Below are positions 32,400-41,633 of a stretch of DNA of 64,000 nucleotides, piece after piece; position 1 is the stretch's first letter, and the number at the start of each line of letters is the position of its first letter. The stretch is from NCBI RefSeq assembly GCF_900167915.1, contig NZ_FUYM01000013.1, positions 1 through 64,000 of the forward strand. Direction: 5' to 3'. The notes under the pieces are model-generated. The model was not told the origin of the DNA and ran no database searches. It was given only the letters and a program-made list of their open reading frames with translations. This DNA comes from Rhizorhabdus histidinilytica (GTDB lineage: Bacteria > Pseudomonadota > Alphaproteobacteria > Sphingomonadales > Sphingomonadaceae). The translations under genes were made by a program, and so were the position numbers.

Positions 32400-33526
32400 C
32401 GCAGCAGCATCGCCACGCCGAGGCCGATGAAGGTGGCGATCGCCTTGCCGAAGATCGCGCACATGATCCCCGGGGTGACCAGCTCGTTCCAGCCGCGCGC
32501 CGAGGCGATCGCGGCGGTCGGCGCCGGGCCCATCACCGCGGCCGCCGAACCGATGATCGCGTCGGCCAGGTCGATCCTGAGCAATTTCGCGGCACCGAGC
32601 AGCACCACGAAATGGATGGCGAGCATCAACGTGGCGTAGAGCACCAGCAGCAAGGCCTCACCGTTGAAGATATTCGCATTGGTGATCATGCCGACGCAGG
32701 CGAAGAACATGTACATCACGAACATGCCGACATCGAAGTCCAGGGTAAGCCGGCGAATCTGGCCGGGAATGAGATTGGCGACGATCAGGCTGAGAATGGA
32801 GATCACGACGATCTTGTAGTCGTGCCAGCCCATTGCATTGGCGAAGAGCGATCCGATCGACGAGATGGCGAAGCCGAGGGTGATCAGGCCGGCCAGCTCG
32901 GCGGCGCGATAGGATTTCGGCTGGGTCTCGATGACCAGATCGGTGCTGTCGACCTCGTTGACGTCGAACTTGGTCGGGATGAAGCGGCGCAGGATCGCCA
33001 GCGACGGCAAGGTGATCAGCAGCAGCAGCGCGGCGATGCTGACCGGGCTGCTCGCGCCCATCGCCAGCGTGAACTCGGCGGGCGTCATGTGGACCGCCTG
33101 GCTGACCGCGACGAAGCTGACGGTGCCGCCGATCCAGCCGCCGGTATAGACGCCGGCCACCTTGGCGCCGATCGGTCCCATGGGGATCAGATGAAAGCCG
33201 ACGACGGCGCCCACCACGACCGCGAAGCTTGCAATCAGGAAGGCCGCCATCACCCGGCCCGACTCGCGGATGATGCGCCGCAGATCGGCGCGCAGCAGCA
33301 GCAGCGGGATCGCCATCGGCACGAGATGGCTGAACGTGAAGTCGTAGACCGGTGCCTCGAACGGCACCACGCCGAGGTTGGACAGGAGCAGGCCGCCGAC
33401 GATGATCCACAGCGCGCCCGACGTGCGGCGGCCGAACGCGGTACCGTCGAGCCAGAAGCCCATGGCGGTCAGCCCGAACATCACGGCGCAAAGGCTCAGA
33501 CTGTCGTCCGGATCGATGAGAGGCAT
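32396..33526 (-). CDS. DUF819 family membrane protein
   Basis: A 376-residue integral membrane protein with about ten hydrophobic segments, matching the DUF819 (YjcL-like) family. Family-like stretches are VGGLLLSNLGVVPFEAPVYD, GAKVAGVYTGGWIGGTVSF and ADAIIGSAAAVMGPAPTAAI near the end. The function is not established; a transport role for an organic acid is commonly supposed. The start at 33526 has GGATGGAAA upstream and homology begins at MPLIDPDD. It heads the coupled DUF819-SDR-KdgK run and is divergent from the CrtI-like flavoprotein. Confidence 0.87.
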   Translation of the reverse strand: MPLIDPDDSLSLCAVMFGLTAMGFWLDGTAFGRRTSGALWIIVGGLLLSNLGVVPFEAPVYDFTFSHLVPMAIPLLLLRADLRRIIRESGRVMAAFLIASFAVVVGAVVGFHLIPMGPIGAKVAGVYTGGWIGGTVSFVAVSQAVHMTPAEFTLAMGASSPVSIAALLLLITLPSLAILRRFIPTKFDVNEVDSTDLVIETQPKSYRAAELAGLITLGFAISSIGSLFANAMGWHDYKIVVISILSLIVANLIPGQIRRLTLDFDVGMFVMYMFFACVGMITNANIFNGEALLLVLYATLMLAIHFVVLLGAAKLLRIDLADAIIGSAAAVMGPAPTAAIASARGWNELVTPGIMCAIFGKAIATFIGLGVAMLLR

Positions 33527-33684
33527 TTTCCATCCATGCTGGGCGGGCTTGTTCGACCGGCAGCATGCACGGCCGCCCGGATCGGGCAACGGCATTCGCT
33601 CTAATCCAAGCGATCAATAAGCCTAATTTCTACCGCGCGCTCCCGGTCCGTACAGTTGGGACAAGCTGAACCGGAGAAGATCGC

Positions 33685-35259
33685 ATGTCCGACTTCGATG
33701 TCGTCATTGCCGGCGGAGGCGTCAACGCGCTCGCCTGCGCCGCCACCCTTGCCCGCTGGAACCTGTCGGTGTGCGTCGTCGAGCGTAACGCCAATGTCGG
33801 CGGCGGCGCCATCACCGAGGAGGTGACGCTGCCCGGGTTCAAGCACGACCTCTACGGCTCGTCGCACGTCTGGATCCAGTGCAACGAGGATTTCAAGGCG
33901 ATCCAGCCGGAGCTCGAGCGCTACGGCCTGAAATATATCGAGCCGAAGGATCACATCACCGGCCATCCCGACCGCAACGGCGGGCCGGGGATCGTCATCC
34001 ACAAGGACATCGACAAGACCTGCGAGTCGATCGCCGCCTATTCGCGCGCGGACGCCGCCCGCTACCGCCGGGTGTACGAGGATTTCGAACAGATCCGCGA
34101 AGGCTTCGTCAAGGCGTTCTTCTCGCCGCCCGCACCGCCTTCGGCCCTGCCCCGCGCGCTGGAGACCAACGAGGTGGGGCTGCGCCGGCTGCGCGAATTC
34201 TCGATGTCGGCCCGCGCCTGGGTCGAGACCAATTTCGAGAACGACTTCATCAAGGCGGTGATGCTGAACTGGGCGTTGGCCCCGCAGATCCTCCCCGACC
34301 AGGAGGGCGCCGGCCAGTCCTTCTACATCATGATCCCGGCGATCCATTATTATGGCCAGGCGATCCCGGAAGGCGGCAGCATGGAGCTGCCCAAGGCGAT
34401 GGCGCGCTATGTCGAGGCGCATGGCGGCAAGGTGCTGACCAACGCCTCGGTCAGTGAGATCATCGTCGAGAACGGCCGCGCCGCCGGCCTCCGCCTTGAG
34501 GATGGGCGGACGGTGCGCGGCCGGCGCGCGACGGTGTCGGCGCTCGATCCGAAGCAGACCTTCCTGCGCCTGCTGGGCGAGGACAGGCTGACCCCCGATT
34601 TCGCGGCGATGGTGAAGGGCTATTCCTTCGGCAAGATATCGATCTGCCGCGCGCAGCTCGCGCTCGCGGAGGAGCCGCGCTTCCTGAACGGGGAGGCGAT
34701 GAGCGCCGCCCCCTTCCACCGGATCGTCGATTCGATGGAGCAGATGACCCGCTTCTATGCCGAGATCGCGATGGGCATACCGCCGAGCGATCCGTTTCTC
34801 TGGTCGGCCTGCTGGACGAAGCTCGACCCGACCCGCGCGCCCGAGGGCAAGCATACGCTGATCTTCGACACCTATGTCTCCAACTGGCTTGCCGACGGGC
34901 GGACCTGGGACGACATTGCCGAGGAATATTATGCGAAAACCCTGCTGCCCAAGCTGCAGCAATATGCGCCGAACATCGCCGGCGACGTGATCCTGGGCAA
35001 ATATCTCCAGCATCGCGGCACGCTGGAGACCGCCAATCTCAGCTTCGTGGAAGGCACCACCAACGGCGGCGAGCGGATCGCCGCGCAGCTCGGCTCCTTC
35101 CGCCCCTTCCCCGGATATGCGCATTACCGCGCGCCTGTCCGCGACCTCTACATGACCGGTCCGCACTGCCATCCCGGCGGCGCCATCTCGGCCATGGGAA
35201 CGATCACGGCCCGGGTGATGCTCGACGACATGGGCATCACCCCGGCCGACTTCTGGTGA
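33685..35259 (+). CDS. CrtI/phytoene desaturase-like FAD oxidoreductase
   Basis: A 524-residue flavoprotein. The FAD-binding motif is DVVIAGGGVNALACAATLAR and CVVERNANVGGGA at the N-terminus, followed by the amine-oxidase/phytoene-desaturase fold (GGSMELPKAMARYVEAHGGK then VLTNASVSEIIVENG). The C-terminus has DLYMTGPHCHPGGAISAMG, the second nucleotide-contact motif of this family. ATG at 33685 with GGAGAAG upstream. It lies 19 bp before a nitrilase-family amidase, so a two-step oxidation and hydrolysis is likely. The substrate is not visible; carotenoid synthesis is unlikely in this context. Confidence 0.88.
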   Translation: MSDFDVVIAGGGVNALACAATLARWNLSVCVVERNANVGGGAITEEVTLPGFKHDLYGSSHVWIQCNEDFKAIQPELERYGLKYIEPKDHITGHPDRNGGPGIVIHKDIDKTCESIAAYSRADAARYRRVYEDFEQIREGFVKAFFSPPAPPSALPRALETNEVGLRRLREFSMSARAWVETNFENDFIKAVMLNWALAPQILPDQEGAGQSFYIMIPAIHYYGQAIPEGGSMELPKAMARYVEAHGGKVLTNASVSEIIVENGRAAGLRLEDGRTVRGRRATVSALDPKQTFLRLLGEDRLTPDFAAMVKGYSFGKISICRAQLALAEEPRFLNGEAMSAAPFHRIVDSMEQMTRFYAEIAMGIPPSDPFLWSACWTKLDPTRAPEGKHTLIFDTYVSNWLADGRTWDDIAEEYYAKTLLPKLQQYAPNIAGDVILGKYLQHRGTLETANLSFVEGTTNGGERIAAQLGSFRPFPGYAHYRAPVRDLYMTGPHCHPGGAISAMGTITARVMLDDMGITPADFW

Positions 35260-35278
35260 CGAACGTCGGAGACAGCAT

Positions 35279-36433
35279 ATGACAGCGAAGAAGATCGACA
35301 AATACACCGCCCTGGTGATGCAGCCCCATGTCGAGGTCGCCGAGGATCGCGCGGGCATCGCCAAGAATCTGGATCGTGCGATCAACATGATCGATTTCGG
35401 CGTCGGCTATTTCTGGGAGCTTCCGGCCAGGCTGGTCGTGTTCCCCGAATATTTCATGCAGGGCGTCACCACGCCCGGCAAGGGCGAGCATGGCATTGAC
35501 AGCTTCATGAAGAAGGCGATCGAGCTCGACGGCCCGGAGATGCGGCGGCTGGGCGAGGTCGCCAAGGAATATAATCTCTACATCGCCGGCGGCGGCGTGG
35601 TCGAACGGGTCAAGGAGTTCCCCGACCGCTGGTTCAATACCGCCTTCATCATCGGGCCGTCGGGCGAGGTGGTGCTGCGCTACCACAAATGGCACATTCC
35701 CGCCTCGATCGGCCTGGGCACGTCGCCGCACGATATCTTCGACGAATATTGCGAGGTTTTCGGCGGCGATATCTCGACGCTCTTTCCGGTGATCGACACC
35801 GAGATCGGCAAGCTCGGCACGATGACCTGCCATGACGGCTGCACGCCCGAGGTGTCGCGCGCGCTCGGCTATAACGGCGCCGAGGTGATCTGCCATCCGG
35901 TCGCGCTGCAGGAGGTCGAGGGTGTATCGCAGCCCTGGGACTTCTGGATGTTCACCCGCCGCACCCGTGCGCACGACAACATGGCCTATGTCCTCGGCTC
36001 CAACTGGGGCACGGTCGACTATGCCTATTATCCCAAGGCCTTCTGCCCCGGCGGTTCGTTCGCGATCGACTATACCGGCATGGTGCAGCGGCACGCCCCC
36101 TATCCGCAGGAGCAGGTGCTCGGCGTGACGATCGACATCGAGTCGCTTCGCGAGCACCGGTCGCGCTGCAACCACAATACCTGGGTCGACGTCCGAACCG
36201 AGGGTTTCCGGCAGATCTACGAGAAGCCGATCTATCCGGCGAACCAGTTTCCGTCGGGCAAGCCGCCGCGCACGCTGGCGGATAAGATGGGCCCGGTGCG
36301 CGAGGTCTTCTCGGACCTTTACGGCCGCGGCCAGTTCACGCCGCCCGCCGGCAAGAGCGTTGCCGACATGGCGGACCTTCACGAGCAGCGCGTCCGTGCC
36401 GCCCAGGCACGCGGCACCCTGCGCAAGAGCTGA
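35279..36433 (+). CDS. carbon-nitrogen hydrolase (nitrilase superfamily amidase)
   Basis: A 384-residue nitrilase-superfamily enzyme. The catalytic triad is visible: Glu in VVFPEYFMQG, Lys in RYHKWHIPA and Cys in GTMTCHDGCTPE. The overall length and ALGYNGAEVICHPVALQ are like aliphatic amidase or formamidase. It is intracellular, without signal peptide. It follows the CrtI-like flavoprotein in the same operon, so it may hydrolyse an amide or imine product of that oxidation. A further small ORF follows ten bases after its stop. Confidence 0.88.
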   Translation: MTAKKIDKYTALVMQPHVEVAEDRAGIAKNLDRAINMIDFGVGYFWELPARLVVFPEYFMQGVTTPGKGEHGIDSFMKKAIELDGPEMRRLGEVAKEYNLYIAGGGVVERVKEFPDRWFNTAFIIGPSGEVVLRYHKWHIPASIGLGTSPHDIFDEYCEVFGGDISTLFPVIDTEIGKLGTMTCHDGCTPEVSRALGYNGAEVICHPVALQEVEGVSQPWDFWMFTRRTRAHDNMAYVLGSNWGTVDYAYYPKAFCPGGSFAIDYTGMVQRHAPYPQEQVLGVTIDIESLREHRSRCNHNTWVDVRTEGFRQIYEKPIYPANQFPSGKPPRTLADKMGPVREVFSDLYGRGQFTPPAGKSVADMADLHEQRVRAAQARGTLRKS

Positions 36434-36443
36434 GGAGGCCGCG

Positions 36444-36728
36444 ATGCGCGTAACCAGCTCGCTCGCCGACATCGATTTCGAGGTCGGCGAGCTTCGGGTG
36501 GAAGCCGGCGAACTGGTCGTCGAGAGCGGGGCGGCCAGCACGATCGCCACCACGGTTCGGCTCGATCCCGCCGAAGGGCGGCGGATCCTGGGCCTGCTGA
36601 TCTTCAGCGGCGCCACCTGGCGCTTTCTCGCCTCGATGCTGTTCGCGGGCAAGAGGACGTCCGGTGCGTCGGCCGGGGGCGCCTGGGACGAACGCCGGCA
36701 GCGGATCGGGCTGAACAAACCCTGGTAA
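36444..36728 (+). CDS. 94-residue protein of unknown function
   Basis: I do not recognise a family. The protein has an acidic N-terminal half (about residues 6-35 with many Glu, Asp and Val; VGELRVEAGELVVESG looks like a beta-strand repeat), a hydrophobic patch LGLLIFSGATWRFLASMLF near residues 50-70 and a basic tail. It has a strong GGAGG 7 bases before its ATG, lies ten bases after the nitrilase-family gene and is followed by a rho-independent terminator, so it is the last gene of that operon. It may be an accessory subunit or membrane-associated factor. Confidence 0.65.
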   Translation: MRVTSSLADIDFEVGELRVEAGELVVESGAASTIATTVRLDPAEGRRILGLLIFSGATWRFLASMLFAGKRTSGASAGGAWDERRQRIGLNKPW

Positions 36729-36778
36729 AGGCCGGAACGCGCGGGCCGGGCACTGCCCGGGCGGACCGGTCATACTAT

Positions 36779-36812
36779 GCGGCAGGGATCCGGAGATCCC
36801 TGCCGCCTTTTT
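36779..36812 (+). terminator. rho-independent terminator
   Basis: A perfect 12-bp stem GCGGCAGGGATC/GATCCCTGCCGC with loop CGGA is followed by CTTTTT. It is the clearest terminator in the window and ends the FAD oxidoreductase-nitrilase-small protein operon. Confidence 0.88.
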
Positions 36813-36814
36813 CG

Positions 36815-38023
36815 TCACCAGTGCCAGAGCGTGCCGTCCTCCAGCCGGTTCACCGGCAGGGAGCACGGCTTGTAGGGATATTTCGCGGCCAGCGCCTCGT
36901 CGATCTCGACGCCGTGGCCAGGTACGTCGCCTGGCGTCATATAACCCGCCGCGAAGCTGTAGGCGTGCGGGAACACCGCATCGGTGGCCTCGGTATGGCG
37001 CATATATTCCTGCACGCCGAAATTGGGGACCCATATGTCGAAATGGAGGGCGGCCCCCATGCAGACGGGCGAAAGATCGGTGGCGCCGTGGCAGCCGGTC
37101 CGGACCTGATAGAGCGCCGCCAGGTCGGCGATCCGGCGAAGATGGCTGATGCCGCCGGCATGGACCACGGTGGCGCGGATATAGTCGATCAGCTGGTTCT
37201 GGATCAGGTCCTTGGCGTCCCAGATCGTGTTGAACACCTCGCCCACGGCCAGCGGGGTGACGGTGTGCTGACGGATCAGGCGGAACGCCTCCTGGTTCTC
37301 GGCCGGGGTGGCGTCCTCCATCCAGAACAGCCGGTAGGGCTCGAGCGACTTGCCCAGCCGCCCGGCCTCGATCGGCGTCAGCCGATGGTGGACGTCGTGG
37401 AGCAGGTGATGGTCAAAGCCGAAGCGATCGCGCAGCCGATCGAACAGCTTCGGGACATGGTCGAGATATTTCTCGGTCGACCAGACATTCTCGGTCGGCA
37501 GCGCGGCGTCGGCCGGTTCATAATACATCTTGTCCGACGAGACGCCGTAAGTGGAAGCCAGGCCGGGAACGCCGCTCTGCGCGCGGATCGCGCGGTAGCC
37601 CATCTCGACATAGCGGGCCACCTCGTCGGCGGTCTCCTCGATATCGCGGCCATTGGCATGGCCATAGACCATCACGCCGTCGCGGCTGCGGCCGCCGAGC
37701 AGCTGGTAGAGCGGCAGGCCAGCGGCCTTGGCCTTGATGTCCCACAGGGCGGTGTCGACGGCGGCGATCGCACTCATGGTCACCGGCCCACGGCGCCAAT
37801 AGGCGCCCCGGTACAGATAATGCCAGATGTCCTCGATCCGATGCGCATCGCGTCCGATCAGGCATGGGATGACGTGGTCGGTCAGATAGGACGCGACGGC
37901 CAGTTCACGGCCATTCAGCGTCGCGTCCCCTATGCCGGTCAAACCTTCATCCGTCTCAATCTTGAGCGTCACGAAGTTACGATCGGGACAGGTGACAATG
38001 ACGCGGGCACCTGTAATCTTCAC
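36815..38023 (-). CDS. manD: D-mannonate dehydratase (enolase superfamily)
   Basis: A 402-residue enolase-superfamily enzyme, the size of the ManD subgroup; it converts D-mannonate to 2-keto-3-deoxygluconate. The residues I recall from the characterised Novosphingobium enzyme all occur at the same numbers: Asp210, His212, Glu236, Glu262, His312, Arg147 and Tyr159. Family stretches [13 protein letters not shown] and [13 protein letters not shown] are intact. The start is a GTG at 38023 (reads [10 protein letters not shown]) with AGGAGGT upstream; the long frame further out is antisense to the LysR gene. It is divergent from that LysR gene. It supplies KdgK (30488) with substrate. Some ManD relatives accept D-gluconate. 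Confidence 0.92.
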   Translation of the reverse strand: MKITGARVIVTCPDRNFVTLKIETDEGLTGIGDATLNGRELAVASYLTDHVIPCLIGRDAHRIEDIWHYLYRGAYWRRGPVTMSAIAAVDTALWDIKAKAAGLPLYQLLGGRSRDGVMVYGHANGRDIEETADEVARYVEMGYRAIRAQSGVPGLASTYGVSSDKMYYEPADAALPTENVWSTEKYLDHVPKLFDRLRDRFGFDHHLLHDVHHRLTPIEAGRLGKSLEPYRLFWMEDATPAENQEAFRLIRQHTVTPLAVGEVFNTIWDAKDLIQNQLIDYIRATVVHAGGISHLRRIADLAALYQVRTGCHGATDLSPVCMGAALHFDIWVPNFGVQEYMRHTEATDAVFPHAYSFAAGYMTPGDVPGHGVEIDEALAAKYPYKPCSLPVNRLEDGTLWHW

Positions 38024-38150
38024 CGCTACCTCCTTTTCATGGCAGTTCGACCCAAATGTATCCCGCGCCGCCGACACGCTCACAAATGGTAGGAACTGAT
38101 CGCAGCCATGAGTTCGTCTCATCCTTTGCCTTCGAAGCGGAGACCCGGTC

Positions 38151-39068
38151 GTGAGCCGTAAGCTTCCTCCCCTGCTGGGTCTGCGCGTCTTCGAATGCGT
38201 CGCCCGGCACCTGAGCTTTACCCGCGCGGCCGACGAACTCTGCGTCACCCAGGCCGCTGTGAGCCACCAGATCAAGGCGCTCGAGGAGTGGATGGGCGGC
38301 CCGCTGTTCCAGCGGCTGAGTCGCACGATCAAGCTCACCGAGCTGGGCGAGAGCCTCGTCGCGCCCATCGGCCAGGCGCTCGACATCATGGCCGACGCTA
38401 CCGACCGGGCGCTCGACCGCGACCAGAACGTGCCTCTCACCGTCGGCGTGTTCGATTCCTTCTCCTCGGCCTGGATCATTCCTCGGCTGGCCCGTTTCCG
38501 GGAACGTTTCCCCACGATCGACGTACGCTTCATCGCCAAGCGGCAGGAGGACGATGCCCTGTCGAGCGGGGATGCCGATATCGAGATTCGCTTCGGCAAT
38601 GGGAGCTGGCCCAATTTCCAGGTAGAACGCCTGTTGACCGAAAGTGTTCTGCCGGTGTGCAGCCCCGCACTGATCGAGCGGCATGGCGCGCCTGGGAGCC
38701 TGGCGGACGCCCCCCGCTTTCCGCTGCTCCACGACGTGTTCAGCATCGACTGGAGCGAATTCCTGCAATTTTTCGGCGTTCGCGGCATGAACGTCCACCG
38801 CGGATTTGGCTTCAGCCATTCGCATCTGGTGAAGCAGGCCTGCATCGACGGCCAGGGGATCGCCCTGGGGCGCTGGCCGCTGGTCGCCGAGGACCTGGAG
38901 TCGGGCGCGCTGGTGCGCCCTTTTCCGGAGGTGCTGGCGCTCGATTCCGCTTATTACATCGTCTGCCGAAAGGCCGTTTCGGACGAAGGGAACATCAAGG
39001 CATTCGCCTACTGGCTGCTAGACGAGGCCGAACTGTTCGTCAGTCAGCACGGAGCATCACCGACTTGA
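38151..39068 (+). CDS. LysR family regulator, GcvA-like
   Basis: A 305-residue LysR-type regulator. The N-terminal helix-turn-helix is [20 protein letters not shown] followed by [17 protein letters not shown], typical of the GcvA/AmpR branch; the rest is the substrate-binding domain ([28 protein letters not shown]). The GTG at 38151 is the first start with homology. It is divergent from manD and probably regulates it, responding to a sugar-acid derivative. Its last 29 bases overlap the end of the convergent aldehyde dehydrogenase gene. Confidence 0.92.
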   Translation: MSRKLPPLLGLRVFECVARHLSFTRAADELCVTQAAVSHQIKALEEWMGGPLFQRLSRTIKLTELGESLVAPIGQALDIMADATDRALDRDQNVPLTVGVFDSFSSAWIIPRLARFRERFPTIDVRFIAKRQEDDALSSGDADIEIRFGNGSWPNFQVERLLTESVLPVCSPALIERHGAPGSLADAPRFPLLHDVFSIDWSEFLQFFGVRGMNVHRGFGFSHSHLVKQACIDGQGIALGRWPLVAEDLESGALVRPFPEVLALDSAYYIVCRKAVSDEGNIKAFAYWLLDEAELFVSQHGASPT

Positions 39069-40524
39069 ATTCGGTGAAGGCTTCGAGCCCGGCCCATCCG
39101 TGCTCGCGGCCGATGCCGGACTGCTTCATTCCCCCGATCGGCATGGCCAGCTCCGGAATGCCATGGCTGTTGACCCAGACGATGCCGGCGCGGACGTCCG
39201 CGGCGACCCGATGGGCGCGGCCGACGTCCCGCGTCCAGATGCTTGCCGCCAGCCCATAACTGCTGTCGTTGGCCAGCCGTACGGCCTCCGCCTCGTCGAC
39301 GAAGGACTGGACCGCCAGCACCGGGCCGAACACTTCGCCCTGTACGAGTTCGCTGTCCTGGCGGCACCCGGTCACGATCGTCGGCGGGTAGAAGAAGCCG
39401 GGGCCGTCGATCGGCTCGCCGCCCGTCACGATGGTGGCGCCGGCCTCCCGGGCGCGCCGGACGAAGCCGTCGACACCGGCCCGATGCCGGTCGCTGATCA
39501 GCGGCCCCATCTGGGTCAGCGGATCGAAGCCGGGACCGATCCGCATCCTTCCGGCGATGTCCGCCAGCCGCTCCACCAGCGCGGCCTCGATCGACCGTTC
39601 GACATAGACGCGCGATCCGGCGACGCAGACCTGGCCGGCATTGCCGAAGATCGCATCGGCGGCGCCCTCCGCCGCACGGTCGAGGTCGGCGTCTGCGAAG
39701 ATCAGCACCGGCGACTTGCCCCCCAGTTCGAGCGAGAGCCGCTTGAGGTCGCCGCTGGCATCGGCCATCAGCCGCCGCCCCACCGCGGTCGACCCGGTGA
39801 AGGAGATCTTGTCGATGCCGGGATGGCGGGCGAGCGCGGCGCCGACCGTCGCCCCGATGCCGGGAAGCACCTGCACGACGCCTTCCGGCACCCCCGCCTC
39901 CAGCGCCAGCGCAGCGAGATGGAGGGTCGTGAAGGGAGTCAATTCGGACGGCTTGAGGATCGCGCAGCAGCCGGCGGCCAGCGCGGGCGCCAGCTTCCAC
40001 GCCGCGATCACCAGCGGCCCGTTCCAGGGCGTGATGAGGGCCGCGACCCCGACCGGTTCGTGCCGGCCATAGCCGAGAAAGCTCTGGCCCGGCACCGACG
40101 GATCGAAGGTGCCGCCATCGATCTTGGTGACCCAGCCGGCATAATAGCGGAACGTCTCCGCCGCCGCGGCGACCTCTCCGTGCAGCGCGGCGCCGAGGGG
40201 TTTGCCGCCGTTGAGCGTCTCCAGCTCGGCCAGCAGCTGCGCATCCCGTTCGATCAGGTCGGCGATCCGCCAGAGGATGCGCTGACGCTCGGCGGGGGTC
40301 TTGCCGCGCCAGCGCCGATCGTCGAAAGCCGCTCGCGCCGCCGCCGCCGCGCGATCGACCGCGGCCGGATCGGCGACATGCGCCATCCCGCAGGGCCGGC
40401 CCGTCGACGGATCAAGGACATCCGCCGGAACCGTGCGCCCTTCTTCCCACCGGTCGCCGACCAGATAAGGGCGCGGCCGGGTCAGGAAATCCAGCGTCGC
40501 AGCCGATGGTCCGGCGGTGCTCAT
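39040..40524 (-). CDS. aldehyde dehydrogenase
   Basis: A 494-residue NAD(P)-dependent aldehyde dehydrogenase. GSTAVGRRLM and LELGGKSPVLIFADADLD carry the general-base Glu and cofactor region, FGNAGQVCVAGSRVYVERS carries the catalytic Cys, and GPVLAVQSFVDEAEAVRLAN is the family ending. The start at 40524 overlaps the stop of the aminotransferase gene (ATGA). It is the last gene of a coupled operon with the TPP enzyme and the aminotransferase, where it would oxidise the aldehyde made by decarboxylation. The end overlaps the LysR gene by 29 bases. Confidence 0.93.
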   Translation of the reverse strand: MSTAGPSAATLDFLTRPRPYLVGDRWEEGRTVPADVLDPSTGRPCGMAHVADPAAVDRAAAAARAAFDDRRWRGKTPAERQRILWRIADLIERDAQLLAELETLNGGKPLGAALHGEVAAAAETFRYYAGWVTKIDGGTFDPSVPGQSFLGYGRHEPVGVAALITPWNGPLVIAAWKLAPALAAGCCAILKPSELTPFTTLHLAALALEAGVPEGVVQVLPGIGATVGAALARHPGIDKISFTGSTAVGRRLMADASGDLKRLSLELGGKSPVLIFADADLDRAAEGAADAIFGNAGQVCVAGSRVYVERSIEAALVERLADIAGRMRIGPGFDPLTQMGPLISDRHRAGVDGFVRRAREAGATIVTGGEPIDGPGFFYPPTIVTGCRQDSELVQGEVFGPVLAVQSFVDEAEAVRLANDSSYGLAASIWTRDVGRAHRVAADVRAGIVWVNSHGIPELAMPIGGMKQSGIGREHGWAGLEAFTEFKSVMLRAD

Positions 40525-41633
40525 GCCCCGACGAACTCCGTCAGGGCCGCGATGACGCGGTCGTTCTGCTCGGGGCGGCCCACGGTGATCCGGAGAACCT
40601 CCGCTGGTCCGCCCGCATTGACCGGCCGGGGGATGATGCCCCGCGCTTCGAGATGGCGGGCCGCGGCATCCGGCGTCAGGCCGTTCGGGAAACGAAGCAG
40701 GTAGAAGTTCGCGACCGACGGAATGAAGCGCATGCCGGCCTTCTCCACCCGTTCGGCGATCCGGGCCAGCTCCGCCTTGTTCTCGCGGCGGACCATCTCG
40801 GCATGGCCGGTGTCGCACACCGCCGCCTCGGCCGCCGCCAATGCCGCGGCGTTGGCGTTGAAAGGAGTGCGGATCCGCTGCACCGAATCGATGACCTCCT
40901 CGGGCGCGTACATCCAGCCGATCCGCAGGCCGGCCAGACCGTAGAGCTTCGAGAAGGTGCGCGTCATGACGACGTTCCCCTGGCGATGGACGAGCCCGTC
41001 GCCGGCCTCGAAATCGGGCTCGTCGACATAGTCCGCATAGGCGCCGTCGATCAGCAGCACCACATCGGACGGCAGGTTGCGGTGCAGGCGGAGCAGCTCG
41101 TCGCGGGGGATATATTGCCCGATCGGATTGTTCGGGCTGGCGAGGATGACGACCTTGGTCCGCGGCGACACCGCCGCCAGGATCGCGTCGGCGTCGGGAC
41201 GCATCTCGGCTTCGGGCGCGGTGATGACGTTGGCGCCCTGGGCGATGGCGTGGACGAAGGCCATGGCGAAGCTGTTCTGGCTGATCACGACGTCGTCGCC
41301 CTGCCCGGCATAGGAGCGGATGACGAGCTGGATCAGCTCGTCCGAACCGTTGCCGCACAGGATCAGGTCGGGATCGAGTCCATGGACGCGGCCGATCGCC
41401 GTGCGCAAGGCCGCCTGCGAGCCGTCGGGATAGAGGGCGAGCCGCGCCCCGCAATCCCGATAGGCCGCGATCGCCTTCTCGCTGGGGCCGATCATCGACT
41501 CGTTCGACGAGAGCTTCAGCGGCTGGGCCACGTCGTCGAGCTTCGCCTTGCCCTGGCGATAGGGCGCGAGCGAACGGATCGAGGCCAGCGGCACGGGCCT
41601 GCGCGTGCCCGTGCGATCGTCGATCATGATCAC
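40521..41633 (-). CDS. PLP-dependent aminotransferase, HisC-like
   Basis: A 370-residue fold-type I aminotransferase of the histidinol-phosphate/aromatic aminotransferase group. Visible motifs are LKLSSNESMIGPSEKAI, NGSDELIQL, ASPNNPIGQYIP, DGAYADYV and RTFSKLYGLAGLRIGW, with the PLP Lys in the last. The start is a GTG at 41633 (overlap GTGA with the TPP gene stop) or an ATG at 41627; GGAGG lies before both. It probably transaminates an amino acid to its 2-keto acid for the upstream TPP enzyme, rather than acting in histidine synthesis, because no his genes are nearby. Confidence 0.88.
   Translation of the reverse strand: MIMIDDRTGTRRPVPLASIRSLAPYRQGKAKLDDVAQPLKLSSNESMIGPSEKAIAAYRDCGARLALYPDGSQAALRTAIGRVHGLDPDLILCGNGSDELIQLVIRSYAGQGDDVVISQNSFAMAFVHAIAQGANVITAPEAEMRPDADAILAAVSPRTKVVILASPNNPIGQYIPRDELLRLHRNLPSDVVLLIDGAYADYVDEPDFEAGDGLVHRQGNVVMTRTFSKLYGLAGLRIGWMYAPEEVIDSVQRIRTPFNANAAALAAAEAAVCDTGHAEMVRRENKAELARIAERVEKAGMRFIPSVANFYLLRFPNGLTPDAAARHLEARGIIPRPVNAGGPAEVLRITVGRPEQNDRVIAALTEFVGA

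Noticed and set aside
36815-38845. Extended N-terminus of the ManD frame up to 38845
   Set aside because: The extension lies antisense to the LysR gene and has no homology. The GTG at 38023 gives the 402-residue ManD length and a strong ribosome-binding site.
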